Shown here: positions 1 through 11,987 of the stretch, one piece after another
How positions within the stretch are numbered: position 1 is the stretch's first letter
How the letters are laid out: every line of letters begins with the position of its first letter
DNA from: Chrysomallon squamiferum
Lineage: Eukaryota > Mollusca > Gastropoda > Neomphalida > Peltospiridae
Direction of reading: 5' to 3'
Assembly: GCA_012295275.1 (NCBI GenBank)
Contig: CM022679.1
Location: 5,509,657 to 5,573,656, forward strand
DNA length: 64,000 nucleotides
Program-made: the position numbers and the translations under genes
Notes under the pieces: generated by a model
The model's database searches: none
The model's input: the letters and a program-made list of their open reading frames with translations, nothing else
What the model was told of the DNA's origin: nothing

Positions 1-328
1 TTACTCCAGCGTCTTCTCCGTGGTTACAGTTATGTTCTCCCCAGTCCGTGGACACAGGACACGTGTACAAAGAAGACTCGTTGCCTCGACAACCCATATT
101 ATCCAGCCATATCTTTCCATGTCCTTTGCCGTGGGTGGCCAATCCAAAAGGCGTGGCAGATGTTTCCCTATTTCATAAAAATAGAATCTATTTTTAGTAA
201 TATCATGAGCGTATTTTAGTAATAAGGTCAGTATTATTGAAAACAAGTTTTTCTTTAAGCTGAAATAGGCGTAAGTTTTAGTATTCAAATTTCACTATAG
301 TGAACTAAATTATTATAACTATTATCGT

Positions 329-378
<50 letters not shown>

Positions 379-2091
379 GAATAGTAGTATTAGTAATAGT
401 ACATGATTATTATCACCATCATCATTACTGTCATTTTATTGGTGGTAGTTGACGAAGTTCAGATGTAGTTGTACTATTTGTAGTCGCAGCAGTGTTAGTA
501 CTGCTTATATTAATATATACTCTATACCATTATGGTTAATAATCTTTAAATATATGATTAAAATATGTCTGCCTCAGGTTCTGGTTTATGCACCAGTATC
601 ATCGTCATAATCGTCGCCGTCGTCATCATATTTATCAGGTATTTTATTAACAAGAATTAAATATAATTTATACACGAGTACATTTACAGTGAAAGCATTT
701 AGCAACAACAACGACGACTACTCACTTCAATCCAAACATTCGGCAGGCAACTACGGCGTCAACGGATGACCAGGCATCGTCACAAATCGTTCCCCAAGTT
801 GCATTGTAAAATATTTCAACTCGACCTTCCATAGGATTTGATCCATTCACAAGCCGAACACCAGTAGAGCTTGCTGTATAAAAAATATAATTAATTAGTT
901 TAGTACGAGTAGCAGAGAAAATATGGGAACTGCGGTTTGTACAAAGTTACATTTAGAAAAACGGATCGAAGCATGATATGTCGTAGGATCAATTCTCATC
1001 AGCGAGCTCTTTAAGCTAATCCCAGTTCCAATGAATATTTATTTTCATTTGTGTTTTAAATATTATCTGAGGCAAATTGGGTTTCCTCTTTTGTATTTCG
1101 AAGAAGGTTGGAACCGTAAAAACTGTAACAAGATCAGTAAGAAGGATTTGATCCAGCGTTCTGACAACTAAACTACAACCCTCTATTTTTCACACATTAC
1201 ATATGCAGAGTATACACCATTTTGGAAACATGAGATACACGTAAAAGTGTTTTACTTTTGCTGTTTATCTTAAAAGAAAACAAAAGCAATGGTATATCAC
1301 ATCTGAAATGCATTTAAATATTCCATTTCGCTCTAAACATTAGATTAGACATCAACTATTTTTTAACGAACGATATTAAAATATTCTACACAAAACTAAA
1401 TATCTAGTATTTCTTAACCAAAGTATTAAAATATTCTACACTGCAATAAACATCAAGAATTTATTAACCAAAGATATTAAAATATTCTACACTGCAATAA
1501 GAACGCAAGGTACATACCACTCCACTCAAATTCGAAGCCTGTTTTGCTAATGCTGTAGTCACTCGTAAACCTCAACCAGTAAGAACTGGCGTACAGAACC
1601 GGCATCAGTCGACCACTGAATTGTCCTATTAATCTCCCGTGCGGTCCCATTTCTCGAACCTGAAAAATTAACAATTTTATACCATACCTTGAGTTACGTT
1701 AATTAGATTACGTACGCGTTACGATAATTGTATCTACACACATGTACACAAATACACACACACAGACATACATAATACATACATATGCACGTACAAATAT
1801 ATATATATGCACACAAACACACACAGAGAGATTTAAATATAGATATACTGTTTAAATATGTTATATGTATATGCATGGACAAAATTATGCAGTATAATAT
1901 CATAAAAGTCAGTACCTCGATTTTATCATATCCACCCTCCAAATCGAAGTGTCTGGCTTGCAGTTTAATAACAAACCGATCGCTAACGTGAGGCCGAATG
2001 AAGTAATCACACTGAGTGTAACTTGGGTATTCGTTTGGAAAATTTGGTGATATTATTCGGCCATCAGATGTGTTATAAAAGTATCGACAAT
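1..2091 (-). CDS. CUB-SRCR domain protein, 3' part of gene (partial, runs off left edge)
   Basis: Four exons read on the minus strand: 2091-1916, 1659-1518, 873-726 and 167-1, all with GT-AG borders and matching phases (0, 1, 2). The first two encode a CUB domain: it starts [18 protein letters not shown], has the [11 protein letters not shown] core, and ends near the [15 protein letters not shown] stretch. The last two encode an SRCR domain, recognised by [29 protein letters not shown], then [15 protein letters not shown] and [11 protein letters not shown]. Such proteins are secreted or membrane-anchored receptors (DMBT1-like, scavenger or matrix binding). The window ends inside the last codons of the SRCR domain, so the C-terminus is missing. 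The 5' exons were not found with confidence. The large gaps between exons are introns holding only simple repeats. Exact orthology is unknown. Confidence 0.85.
319..377. repeat. (ACT)n microsatellite in intron of the CUB-SRCR gene
   Basis: An uninterrupted trinucleotide array lies in the intron downstream of the second SRCR exon boundary. The flanks are also rich in degenerate trinucleotide repeats (ATC, GTC). No gene signal is seen between 168 and 725. Confidence 0.9.
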
Positions 2092-2094
2092 CTA

Positions 2095-2138
<44 letters not shown>

Positions 2139-2178
2139 TAATAATAGTAAATAAATAAATTAATTAATAATAATAATA

Positions 2179-2211
<33 letters not shown>

Positions 2212-2324
2212 TTGATGATTTCAAGAAATAACTCATGAATTTATTTTTAAATACAGTTAAAATCACTAGAGTATTTGGAAAATAAATACATCTCATTGCA
2301 ATAGTTTTAATATATCGTATTAAT

Positions 2325-2385
<61 letters not shown>

Positions 2386-3725
2386 GCATACACTCTTTCT
2401 AAATGTCTCTCTTTGCGTCTCTCTCGCCTTTTTTCTCTTTTCTCTTTATCTCCAATTTTTCATTCCTTCTTTTTCTCTCTATCTTTCTTTCTTTACGTCT
2501 TTCGTTCTCTCTCATTATTTCTTCATATCAGTCCTTCTGTTTCTGACTCATTCTTTTTTGTCTTTTTTCCTTCATCCTTTCTCCACTCTTTCATTCTTCC
2601 TGTTTCTCTCATTTTACTTTATTTCTCTATATCTCCTTTTTTTTCTCGTTCTCTCACTGACCATCAGCTTCTAACTATCGTTATTTTGTCTTTATGTATA
2701 TTTTGTTTAATGAAATGCACTTGGTTGTATGCGCTTTGCTAACGTCCTTGTCTTCTTTGTTAACAGTTTTACTACAAAGTTATTTTGACTTATAAAATTA
2801 AGACAGTACATACCCGTCATAGTTCTTGGCTTTGACGAACACAATACACTTGACACTGACGTAACCTTTAAACAGCAAACACTTGTAATATCAACGTGCA
2901 TATTCAGTACTAATCAAAATCGTGTCTTCTACCGTCGTAATATTGTTTCAATAGCCGAACAAACGTTTTGTGCTTTGTTGTTTTTTGTTGTTGTTGTTGT
3001 TGTTTTTTGTAAATCTTCATATTGTGTTTGTTGTTTTTGCTGCTGCTGCTGTTGTTGTTGTTATTTTTGTTTTTGTTTTTGTTGTTGTTGTTGCTTCTTT
3101 TTTGTTGTTTGGTATTTGTGAGTTTTTGGGGGGGTTTATGTGTGTGTTTTGCTTTGTTTATGTTTTCTCCTTGTTTATTTTTACTAGTTTTTGAGAAGAA
3201 AAAAAATTATATTATTTATTTATTGTTTTTATGGGGAAGAAGTTCCAATTTTTCAAACATAAAATCATGAAACATTTTATCAATATTATTTAGCATTTAC
3301 ATTAATTTTGACAGAACGAGATATTACACCAAAATCTCTAACTATGGTAAGACGTATTTAGTTCGTATTGGAGGTGTCTGAGGTAAGACATATCCGTGTT
3401 AAACAGAATTCTGTTTAAAGTCAACAAAAAGAGATTAGCAATAAAATAAATCGAGTCAACACTTACAAATAAGAGGAGAGCCACTTCAGTACACAACAAC
3501 ATCCTTATAGGTTTATTTTCTCTACATTAAAACTATCTTTACTTGTCTGTGCTCGTGTGATCTCAACTCGTGCAGTATTATACTTTAACCGTATTCGACA
3601 TTCTCTGAATTGGATGGGTCAAGTGCCGGATAAATTCAAGACAATCAGATTATGTTTAACATTGCTAAGTACGCTTTATTTAAATATAGACGTTACAGTT
3701 CATTCGCCTGTCTGTATCCCTGTTT

Positions 3726-3763
<38 letters not shown>

Positions 3764-4422
3764 CATGTGTGTTATCCGGAAAGACGATAGAAAGGAAGGA
3801 TGTCACGTGACACCTGAATGTTGCGATATATCGCAGTATCATAACATCCTATTCTGTTCGTTTCCTTCAGTCACAATGGTCTAGTGTCAAAGTTTATGTT
3901 TCGAGAATACAGTGTAATAAATGTAATATAAGACATTTTAAAGTAAAGATTCTAGATTTATACGTGATATAATGTTACAATTTAAGTGCCTGCAGTGATG
4001 ATTCAGTTATATAAAGATGAAATGCAAGCTAATTTTAAACGAATGGTCAATGTCTTCACTAATTATATATATACTTAAACATACAAATATACATATACAT
4101 ACATATATATGCATACATAATTGTGTATATAGTACACACAAACATCAATATGCACGGCACACATACACATACATAAACATATGCATATACACACGTACAC
4201 ATACATATATACAGGTACAGAAACAAACATACGTACATATATACATACATACATACATACACACATACATACACAAATCCTGATGCGTATACACAGAGAT
4301 AATAGCTATCGTATTGTTTTTAAATACAGTGGTGTAGTTCCAGTCTATGTTTTATATAAGAGCGTAGGAATGTATGTATATATGTATGGACGTATGTATG
4401 TATTTTCAGGCTTAATAAACTA

Positions 4423-4460
<38 letters not shown>

Positions 4461-4490
4461 TTTTGTTTAGTTTATTATTAAGATTTGTTG

Positions 4491-4521
<31 letters not shown>

Positions 4522-4846
4522 TTAAATATTGATTTATTTATTTTAGCGCATTTCAGCCTAATTTACTTTCTGTGTGTGGTTCTTTATTATTATTTTTACG
4601 TAGTGTAGCACATTTTCATATTGTTCTAATAAACAACAGAATTTCATGCTAACATCTATAACTAAGATATCAGTTACATTAATATTTTCTGTAGAGGTCG
4701 TAATATAAAAATATTTAAAAAAGTCATTATTTTTTAAACAATCACAGATTATCATATTACCGTTTTACCTCCAAATAACTAATTTTATAGCCAATATAAT
4801 TGCTGTGACGGTAGATGGCAGATATAATTTTGTTCATTGATTTCGA
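2092..4846. other. Interval between divergent CUB-SRCR and ShKT-EGF genes; simple repeats
   Basis: Nothing convincingly coding was seen in this 2.7 kb. It holds a poly-A tract (2095-2125), an (ATG)n stretch near 2180, a (CT)n array (about 2331-2383), T-rich low complexity (2400-2700), a TTG-rich stretch (2970-3110), a (GT)n array (about 3730-3760), and two poly-T tracts (about 4431-4457 and 4489-4519). Long open frames here are low-complexity translations. Upstream exons of the minus-strand CUB gene may hide here. A frame ending at 2814 before a GTATGT donor fits the phase of the first CUB exon, but its residues match nothing recognisable. Confidence 0.6.
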
Positions 4847-4896
4847 TATATAAAACCCGAGAACCAAAACGCAGACAGAAATCCTGAACAAAAACC
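4847..4896 (+). promoter_or_regulatory. TATA box and short 5' leader of the ShKT-EGF gene
   Basis: A TATATAAAA element sits at 4847-4855, about 42 bases before the ATG at 4897. This implies a leader of only about 15-20 bases if transcription starts some 30 bases downstream of the TATA box. The context AAAACC before the ATG is a reasonable start. The start site is inferred from spacing, not mapped. Confidence 0.6.
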
Positions 4897-5496
4897 ATGT
4901 TCAAGAATTATTGGGCCGTTTGTCTTGGCGTATTTTTGGTAAGTATGTTCTTCTTTTCTTCAGTTTCGTACATCTTGATTGTTTCCCCAAAGACTCAGGT
5001 ATACGGCATAGCACTGAGAAATATTATGAGAACGGAACATATCGTGAATATGTAAACACAGATAAAACATAAAATAAACACTTTATTTGACTTAAATATA
5101 AATCGCCAAATTTATTAAGTTATTTTTTTTCCTGATTGGATGCCCCTCCCCCATTTGGATGCCCGTGGCCACCGCCCCATCTGCCCCCTGCTCTGTACAC
5201 CACTGTTTTTCTTTAATTTATTATTTATCTCACAGCGGCGAAAGAACGATAACTTATCACAGAAGTGGAGCACGAATTCGCATCACCATTTGTCCTGGTT
5301 CTAAAGTGTTAATCAAAGCAAGCATAAGCCATGTATTTTAGAAAAATATATCTGCTATATCACTGTATATCTATCTGCACAGTAAGATGTTTAATTTTTC
5401 AGTCATGGGATATTAATCTTTTTTCTACAATAAATCATATTTGGGATGGTATCACACCGGAATGTGACTGTATTTAATAATAATAATAATAATAAC

Positions 5497-5533
<37 letters not shown>

Positions 5534-5932
5534 TATGAGCTAAAATATAAACGAATTATTATTTGTCAATGTAGGGTTAACAGTCGCAAATTACATATTA
5601 CTACCATGGATTCGATTTTCGTTTGAGTTTCTTCTATGTGATCTGTGATAAAATCAGTCCATTTTTCACTTTTTCATACAGAAAATTAAGTAATATACTT
5701 GTCACGTTAACCGCTGATATAAGTTTATTGTAACTGAATGTGCGATGATGTATCACCTAAATTATGCCAGATTAATAGGTAATGTTTATTTCTCCACTGT
5801 AGGACCCATGCTCTAATCTCGGGCGAGCGCTTCGCAAATTAGAAATAGCCTTTTATTTTTATAGAAGAAGAACAATAACAATAAAAAGAAGAAAAAAAGA
5901 AGAACAAGAAATATAATTATTTTAGAAAAATA

Positions 5933-5974
<42 letters not shown>

Positions 5975-6564
5975 CAGCTAAATTAAGTTATATATTTTCT
6001 TTCAGTTTGTTTTCTTGGGAAAGGCAGCTTGCACACGTGAGTTGCAGTATATCATCATCATCATTATCAGCAGCATCAGCAGCATCATAATCATCAATCT
6101 ACTTTAGTCTTATTAGTATGATCATCAACATCATCATCGCCATCATTATTATTACTACTACTACTACTATTACTCCTAATACTAATACTATTGTTGTTTT
6201 AGTTTGTGTTCTATTTAGTTGTTGTTGTTTTTCTTCTTGTTCCTAATGTTTAATACAGATGTTATAATGTGTGTGTTTACTATTTAAGGAGAGAAATGTA
6301 AAGACAGAAATGCAGGTTGTTTACAGAATGCGTCTTTCTGTCATAGCGAAGACGAAACCTTCAGAAAAGTAATGAAGAATTTTTGTCCGAAAACTTGCGG
6401 TTATTGTAGTAAGTACGATTTCTGAATCAAAACGACAAATGAAAGAAATATATAGTTTTATTTCTTGGAAGGGTTCCGTTATACTTCTTTTTTTTCTTTT
6501 TTTATTGTTTACACCTCTCTCTCTCTCTCTCTCTCTCATGACTGAGTAATAAAAACCAAAACAA

Positions 6565-6648
<84 letters not shown>

Positions 6649-6837
6649 GCAGACAGAAAAAAGAAGAGACTATAAAAGAAATTCCTAATTATTTTATAGA
6701 AACTCACCCGTGTGCTAAGAAGCCGTGCAAACACAACGGCGTCTGTGTAAGAACCGACGACAGTTTCAAGTGTCAGTGTACACAGGGTTTTACCGGACAG
6801 TTCTGCGACAAAAGTTAGTGTCAAAAACAACATGTAA

Positions 6838-6930
<93 letters not shown>

Positions 6931-7618
6931 ATTATTATTTATTTATTCATTCACTTACTTAATAAATTATTTATTTATTTACTTATCTATTAGTTGGTTT
7001 GTTTATTTATTTATTTATTTATTCTATTTATCAATTTTTATTTGTTTATTAATTTCACATAAAGAGATTGATCCTTGCGACAGGAAACCCTGCAGACATG
7101 GTGGAAAATGCTACAACATGAGCTACAAGAAATTCAAATGTAAATGTCAAGAAGGATACGCAGGATCGCGCTGTGAAAAAAGTAAGATTTCTCTTGTACA
7201 TTATATCAGAAAGTAAATGTTAAATAAAGTGTTCGTTTTACATTATATTTGAAAGTAAATGTCAAGTATTGGTTTAATTATTTTCAAATGTAAACGTCAA
7301 GCAGGATTATAGTCATGAAAAATATAACCTACTTCTTATACGTTATATTCAAATGTACATGTCAGTTAAGTTATTTATTGTATATTCAAAATGTAAATAT
7401 CAAGCAGGATACGCGGAATTACCTTGTTGAAAAAAGTAAACTACTTCTACATAGCATACGAAAGTAAATTTTAAGTAAATCACATATTCGCATGTGAAAA
7501 TATACATGTATATGTTTCTGTACTTAATTCTTTGTGTGCGCTAATTCTGGACCCCTGCATTCATCAAAGCATGTCGTTACTTTTCTCTCTCTGTTTATCT
7601 GTATGTATATTTATGTGT

Positions 7619-7701
<83 letters not shown>

Positions 7702-8194
7702 AAAAAATAAAAAAAAAAAAAAAAAATTAAAAATTTACATAAGCAGATATATATTGCTCACAGAAACTCACCCGTGTATTAAGATGCCATGTAAAAACAA
7801 TGGAGTTTGTGTGACAGCTGAGGACAACAATTTCAAATGTCAGTGTCTACATGGTTTCACTGGACATTTCTGTGAAAAAGGTTATTATTATTATTGGTAG
7901 TAGTAGTAGTAGTAGAAGCTGCAGCAGCAGCAGCAGCAGCAACAGAAGTAGCAGTAGCATTATTATAATTATTATAATTTTATATGATTATTATCATAAT
8001 TATCATCTTATTGGTTGTTGTTACTGTAAGATGTAGTTGTTCTAGCTATTGCCACAGCAGTGGTAGTATTGCTTGTAGTAATGGTAATGGTAGTGATAGC
8101 TGTAGTAATAGAATAGTGGTAGTAGTAATACTAGTAGTGTTAGTAGTATCAACAATAATACTAGTAATAGTAGTAGTTATTATTGTTATTGTTA

Positions 8195-8246
<52 letters not shown>

Positions 8247-8679
8247 TTGAAGATTCATGTAAAGACTTTTCACCAAATTGCGTGATGTTTCATAAAGGAC
8301 ATCCATTTTGTATTTACAACCCCAGAGCCATGATGTGCAAGAAAACCTGTGGACTTTGTCATGGTAAGTCATTACAAACACAGCAATTACCATCATCATC
8401 AGTGTTATTAGTAGTACTACTGCTACCACAATTATTATTATTAGTAGTAGTAGTAGTAGTAGTAGTATTATTAATAATGTTGCTACAGTTATTGCTGTTG
8501 TCATTTTTACTTCAGCAGAAGATTTGTGTCAAGACATGTTTGGAGGATGTAGAAAATTTCACAAAGGACATCCATTTTGTGTCAATTACTCTGCAGCTGT
8601 CATGTGCAGAAAGTCATGTGGTTTCTGTCACGTGGAAGGTGAAAAGAAACAAAAGCATGAGAAAGAAGGTAATATAGAT

Positions 8680-8754
<75 letters not shown>

Positions 8755-8839
8755 TAGCAAGAGAGAGAGACAGAGAGAGAAGAGAGAGAGAGAGAGAGAC
8801 AGAGATAGAGAGAAAGATAGAAGAGAGACAAAGAGATAT

Positions 8840-8911
<72 letters not shown>

Positions 8912-9631
8912 TTGATTACAATAGATTCATACTGTTATTATTGTGATTATGATAATGATCATAATGTTGATGATGATAACGACAATATTTTATTATTATT
9001 ATTATTATTATTATAAAATTTGTATTCGTCATTAGGAAATTCATGCAGAGACAAGTCACAAAGATGCACAATGTTTCATAAAGGACACCCATTTTGTATT
9101 TATGACCATCGAGCCATTATGTGTAAAAAAACCTGCAGACTTTGTCATGGTAAGTTGCAATAATGGAGATGCACACTAACTTCGACACATATATACATAT
9201 ATACCCTAACAAACACACACACATACATACATATATACCCTAACAAACACACAGACACACATACAAACACACACACACAGACAAAGCTACACCCATACAA
9301 ACATGCACACATGCAAACACACAAACATACACAGACACACATATACATTTTAAGTATATTTTCCTTATTGGATTGTTTTTGTTTTTTTTTTTTGGAAGAT
9401 AGAAGGTGGGACAGTTGAGTATTTTTTTTTTCAGATTTCTTTAATCATTTAGTTATTTATTTATTTATTTATATTTTAAAGAGGTTAATATTGTTTTTGG
9501 TATAAAGTTTATAATATCTGAAATTGTTCATGTTCAGTTGTGTATTTTAAGTTTCAGAATCAACCAAACATGCAAACTACTACACCAAACATAAATATCA
9601 GCCAGCTGTAATGTGGACAAAACCCCAATAG
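4897..9631 (+). CDS. Secreted multidomain ShKT-EGF protein (complete, 10 exons, 332 aa)
   Basis: Exons: 4897-4938, 6006-6036, 6289-6408, 6700-6813, 7065-7181, 7764-7880, 8247-8363, 8516-8668, 9036-9149, 9558-9631. They sum to 999 bases ending in TAG. Exons 1-2 give a hydrophobic signal peptide (MFKNYWAVCLGVFL...). Each later exon is one domain bounded by phase-1 introns: ShKT, EGF, EGF, EGF, ShKT, ShKT, ShKT, then a short basic tail. Every ShKT exon has six cysteines ending CxxxCxxC, and every EGF exon has six. ShKT 2-4 share the block MFHKGHPFC, so they arose by recent exon duplication. ShKT 3 has an extra Lys/Glu-rich tail (VEGEKKQKHEKE). The exon-8 start could be 8516 or 8519 (tandem AG). 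The protein should be extracellular. Its role is unknown; ShKT occurs in enzymes, matrix proteins and peptides that block channels, and no Lys-Tyr blocking dyad is evident. Confidence 0.88.
5477..5530. repeat. (AAT)n microsatellite in intron 1 of the ShKT-EGF gene
   Basis: AAT trinucleotide array, interrupted once by AAC. A second AAT array lies at about 5937-5973 shortly before exon 2. Apart from these, intron 1 (4939-6005) has a GC-richer patch at 5140-5210 of unknown origin and no coding signal. Confidence 0.85.
6568..6646. repeat. (AG)n array before EGF exon 1
   Basis: Near-perfect AG dinucleotide array in the intron between ShKT 1 and EGF 1, about 50 bases upstream of the splice acceptor at 6699. 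A short CT array lies just before it (about 6515-6536), so the two could pair in RNA. Confidence 0.9.
6841..6923. repeat. (AG)n array after EGF exon 1
   Basis: AG dinucleotide array of about 83 bases in the next intron, followed by an ATTT-rich stretch up to the acceptor of EGF exon 2. Confidence 0.9.
7129..7470 (+). repeat. Degenerate tandem copies of the 3' end of EGF exon 2 inside the following intron
   Basis: The end of EGF exon 2 (TTCAAATGTAAATGTCAAG, then GGATACGC...GTGAAAAAAGTAA) recurs downstream in decayed form. Partial echoes start near 7210, 7250, 7281, 7347, 7383 and 7456. The copy at about 7383-7443 still carries the AGCAGGATACGCGGAAT...TTGTTGAAAAAAGTAAACT stretch, including the donor. 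None remains a usable exon. This looks like past tandem duplication of an exon-intron border segment. Confidence 0.7.
7627..7696. repeat. (CT)n array before EGF exon 3
   Basis: CT dinucleotide array of about 70 bases, followed by an A-rich tract, in the intron before the exon at 7764. It is opposite in strand sense to the AG arrays in neighbouring introns. Confidence 0.9.
8682..8908. repeat. (AG)n arrays between ShKT exons 3 and 4
   Basis: Two long AG arrays (about 8682-8750 and 8839-8908) separated by an imperfect AG/ACAG/GATAG stretch. They begin about 14 bases after the donor of ShKT exon 3. Confidence 0.9.
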
Positions 9632-10597
9632 ACAAAATGTTATAAGCAGAACAAGCCAAAACAGGACCACAGCAACTTTGAAAAAACAAAATAATAATAA
9701 TTTTCATTTCTATCCCGATACATTTTGTGAATAAAAGTTAATACTGTTTTTGTGTTGTGTGTTTATTTCTCATTAGTTCTGTGATGCTTTTCTTAAAATG
9801 AATCCAGCATTGAAATGTAGACATATAGATTCATAGATAGAAACATATACATGTACATACATATGTATGCACTTACATACAAACATACATGCTAAACACA
9901 AATTTATATTACTATTTCTTTAATTATTATTATTATTAGCAATACTTCTAGTATTACTACCATTTGTTAACTCTACCATAAATGTTAACACTACTTTCAC
10001 TTCTATTATTACTTATGCAGTATTATCTTTGGATCAACAACTACTACAAAGACTATTACAGTTACACGAACAACAATTACTTTTATTACTCCTCCTTGTC
10101 CCCTCCCCATCCTCCTCCTCCTACTACAACAATCATCACTGCACTCGTCTGATATAAAAATACATCAAGATATGGTCCATATTATCTAACAACTTCCATT
10201 CATAAATATTAAATGGCAAAGGAAATCAAACGTGTAGGTCTACAGTTGTACAATTACAATCATGTAACTGATTTAATACTGGTAGTGTAAAGACTATTTC
10301 AAGACTAAGTCTATTTCTCTTTGTATAAACTGTAACTTCAAGTAATGATGTAGTGGTATACTGACATTCCAATGCCCTGCATAAAATGTCATGTACAATC
10401 AAAGATTTATCAGTTGTACCTAATATAATGTAATACTTTACATAATGTTTTTAACAAATTGTTTGCTTGATATCCCATCTACAAACAAGCCTTGATGCAG
10501 CCCTCAAGGTACATCATTATAATAATATTTAGATTCAAAGTATCAGCTATTAAGAATGTTTTTATTTGTGCCTTGATAGCAAATACTGTTATTGCAG
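9632..10597. other. 3' end of ShKT-EGF gene and spacer before the Kir gene
   Basis: An AATAAA signal at 9730-9735, about 100 bases after the stop codon, is the likely polyadenylation signal of the ShKT-EGF gene. The rest is AT-rich spacer with short CATA, ATT and CTC repeats and no coding signal. A splice acceptor (ATTGCAG) ends at 10597, eight bases before the Kir start codon, so a non-coding first exon of the Kir gene probably lies in this interval. Confidence 0.55.
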
Positions 10598-10605
10598 GTT
10601 AAAAG

Positions 10606-11481
10606 ATGGGCAGACTAAATTTTCTTCACACAGCATATCAGGATACTCTCTTTAATGATCATGGACTGATTAACATAGAAAACACAAATATCGAAGACCG
10701 GCTTTCCAAGTATATGACTGACATTTTCACTACTTTACTAGATATTGAATGGCGCTGGAATCTGTTAATTTTCTTCAGTGGCTTTGTTCTTACTTGGCTG
10801 GGATTTGCTACATACTTCTTTCTTCTCTGTTTTCTCCACGGAGATTTGAGTACAAAACCAGAATCTGACTGGATATCATGTGTTCAAAATGTCCAGTCAC
10901 TCGCTTCTGCATTTCTGTTTTCCATTGAAACGATGACGACCATTGGCTACGGTTTTCGTCAAGTCACGGAGTCGTGTCCTGGCGCGTACATTGGAATTCT
11001 AGTGGAATCACTGCTCGGTGCTGCTCTCCAGTTCGCTCTAGCTGGCCTCGTTGTGGCAAAGATAAGAAGAGCAAAGAAAAGGTCGATAACTGTGATACTA
11101 AGTAAATACGCTTGTATTACAAAGGAAGATCACAACCTGAGACTGGTTATACGAGTGGGCGATATTCGTAAATCAGACATCATTGGTGCTCACGCTAGAG
11201 GCTTCATCATTAGGAAAGCGTCTTCCAGAACTGGAGAGAGAATTCCTGTACAGTATTTCAGCATGGACTTCCAGTCAGAGGGAGGAGGTAACCAACTGTT
11301 TCTACCCTGGCCAACCTACATCATCCACGTCCTCAACGACCAGTCACCTCTGTACAACTTATCAAAAGAAGATATTGAGAAAGAAAAAAATTATTATCAG
11401 GGTCTTGTTCCCACATCTAAATCTAACCCTGATGGGAATTTGTTTCTTTTCTATTTTGGTTTCTCTGTTGTTGATATTTGA
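10606..11481 (+). CDS. Inward-rectifier potassium channel (Kir) subunit, C-terminally short
   Basis: One uninterrupted 291-residue frame. N-terminal block YMTDIFTTLLDIEWRW (36-51) precedes M1 (about 53-77). The pore helix leads into the filter TTIGYGFR (111-118), flanked by Cys92 and Cys124, the pair that forms the external disulfide in Kir channels. M2 is about 126-152, then KIRRAKKR, a typical basic PIP2-binding segment, and the start of the cytoplasmic Ig-like domain (RVGDIRKS, ERIPV, SPLYNLSKEDIE). The M2 rectification-controller position appears to be Gln142 where strong rectifiers have Asp. Family members are usually 370-440 residues. Here homology ends near 260 and an unrelated tail runs to a stop, so the end of the cytoplasmic domain is missing. 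It is either a truncated gene or one with an unseen 3' exon. The acceptor before the ATG indicates a spliced 5' UTR rather than a retrocopy. Confidence 0.85.
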   Translation: MGRLNFLHTAYQDTLFNDHGLINIENTNIEDRLSKYMTDIFTTLLDIEWRWNLLIFFSGFVLTWLGFATYFFLLCFLHGDLSTKPESDWISCVQNVQSLASAFLFSIETMTTIGYGFRQVTESCPGAYIGILVESLLGAALQFALAGLVVAKIRRAKKRSITVILSKYACITKEDHNLRLVIRVGDIRKSDIIGAHARGFIIRKASSRTGERIPVQYFSMDFQSEGGGNQLFLPWPTYIIHVLNDQSPLYNLSKEDIEKEKNYYQGLVPTSKSNPDGNLFLFYFGFSVVDI

Positions 11482-11603
11482 GTATGTTAACAAAATGATG
11501 TAAAATACCATTTTCAATTGTTTGAAAATATGAACAAATGTATTTAAGGCAGACATTTTTTTGAAAATCTACCTAAAGTTTAAAAGCAAAAATAATAATA
11601 ATT

Positions 11604-11656
<53 letters not shown>

Positions 11657-11987
11657 ATATAAAATAAAAATAAAAATAAAGGTACTAGAATAATAATTTT
11701 ACATTTAATAAATGATGGCTTCCTGGAATCCACATTTTAAGAATTAGTCATTATTTTAATATTTCCTGTTTATATTATGATCCATAAAAAAATTCATGCT
11801 GTAATAATTATTACTACTACTACTTTATTATTAAATTTATTTATTTATTATTCATTAATTCAAAACAAAAATTCTCACACAGTAAGAATTAATAATCACT
11901 TTTATTAGAAATTACTGAATTTAGTATTACTATTAAACTAATTATATTTATCATTACTATTTAATTTAGTAAAATTGCAACAATTGT
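11482..11987. repeat. AT-rich spacer with (AAT)n array after the Kir gene
   Basis: An (AAT)n array at about 11609-11649 runs into AATAAA-like A-rich sequence that could serve as the polyadenylation region of the Kir transcript. No coding signal was seen. Confidence 0.6.

Noticed and set aside
319-377. Regular short repeats as a possible CRISPR array
   Set aside because: Uninterrupted microsatellite without spacers, in eukaryotic intron DNA.
2814-2901. Possible upstream exon of the CUB-SRCR gene on the minus strand
   Set aside because: The donor GTATGT and phase fit the first CUB exon, but the residues match no expected domain and the acceptor or start is unclear.
6289-6408. Reading the ShKT-EGF gene as a venom toxin
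   Set aside because: The ShKT fold alone does not show toxicity; the protein is long and multidomain, no blocking dyad is evident, and there is no tissue evidence.
6321-6833. 170-residue minus-strand open frame
   Set aside because: It is antisense to the ShKT 1 and EGF 1 exons and runs through an (AG)n array read as Ser-Leu repeats; no domain.
8046-8504. 152-residue minus-strand open frame rich in Asn
   Set aside because: Created by (TTA)n and related trinucleotide repeats and lies antisense to a ShKT exon.
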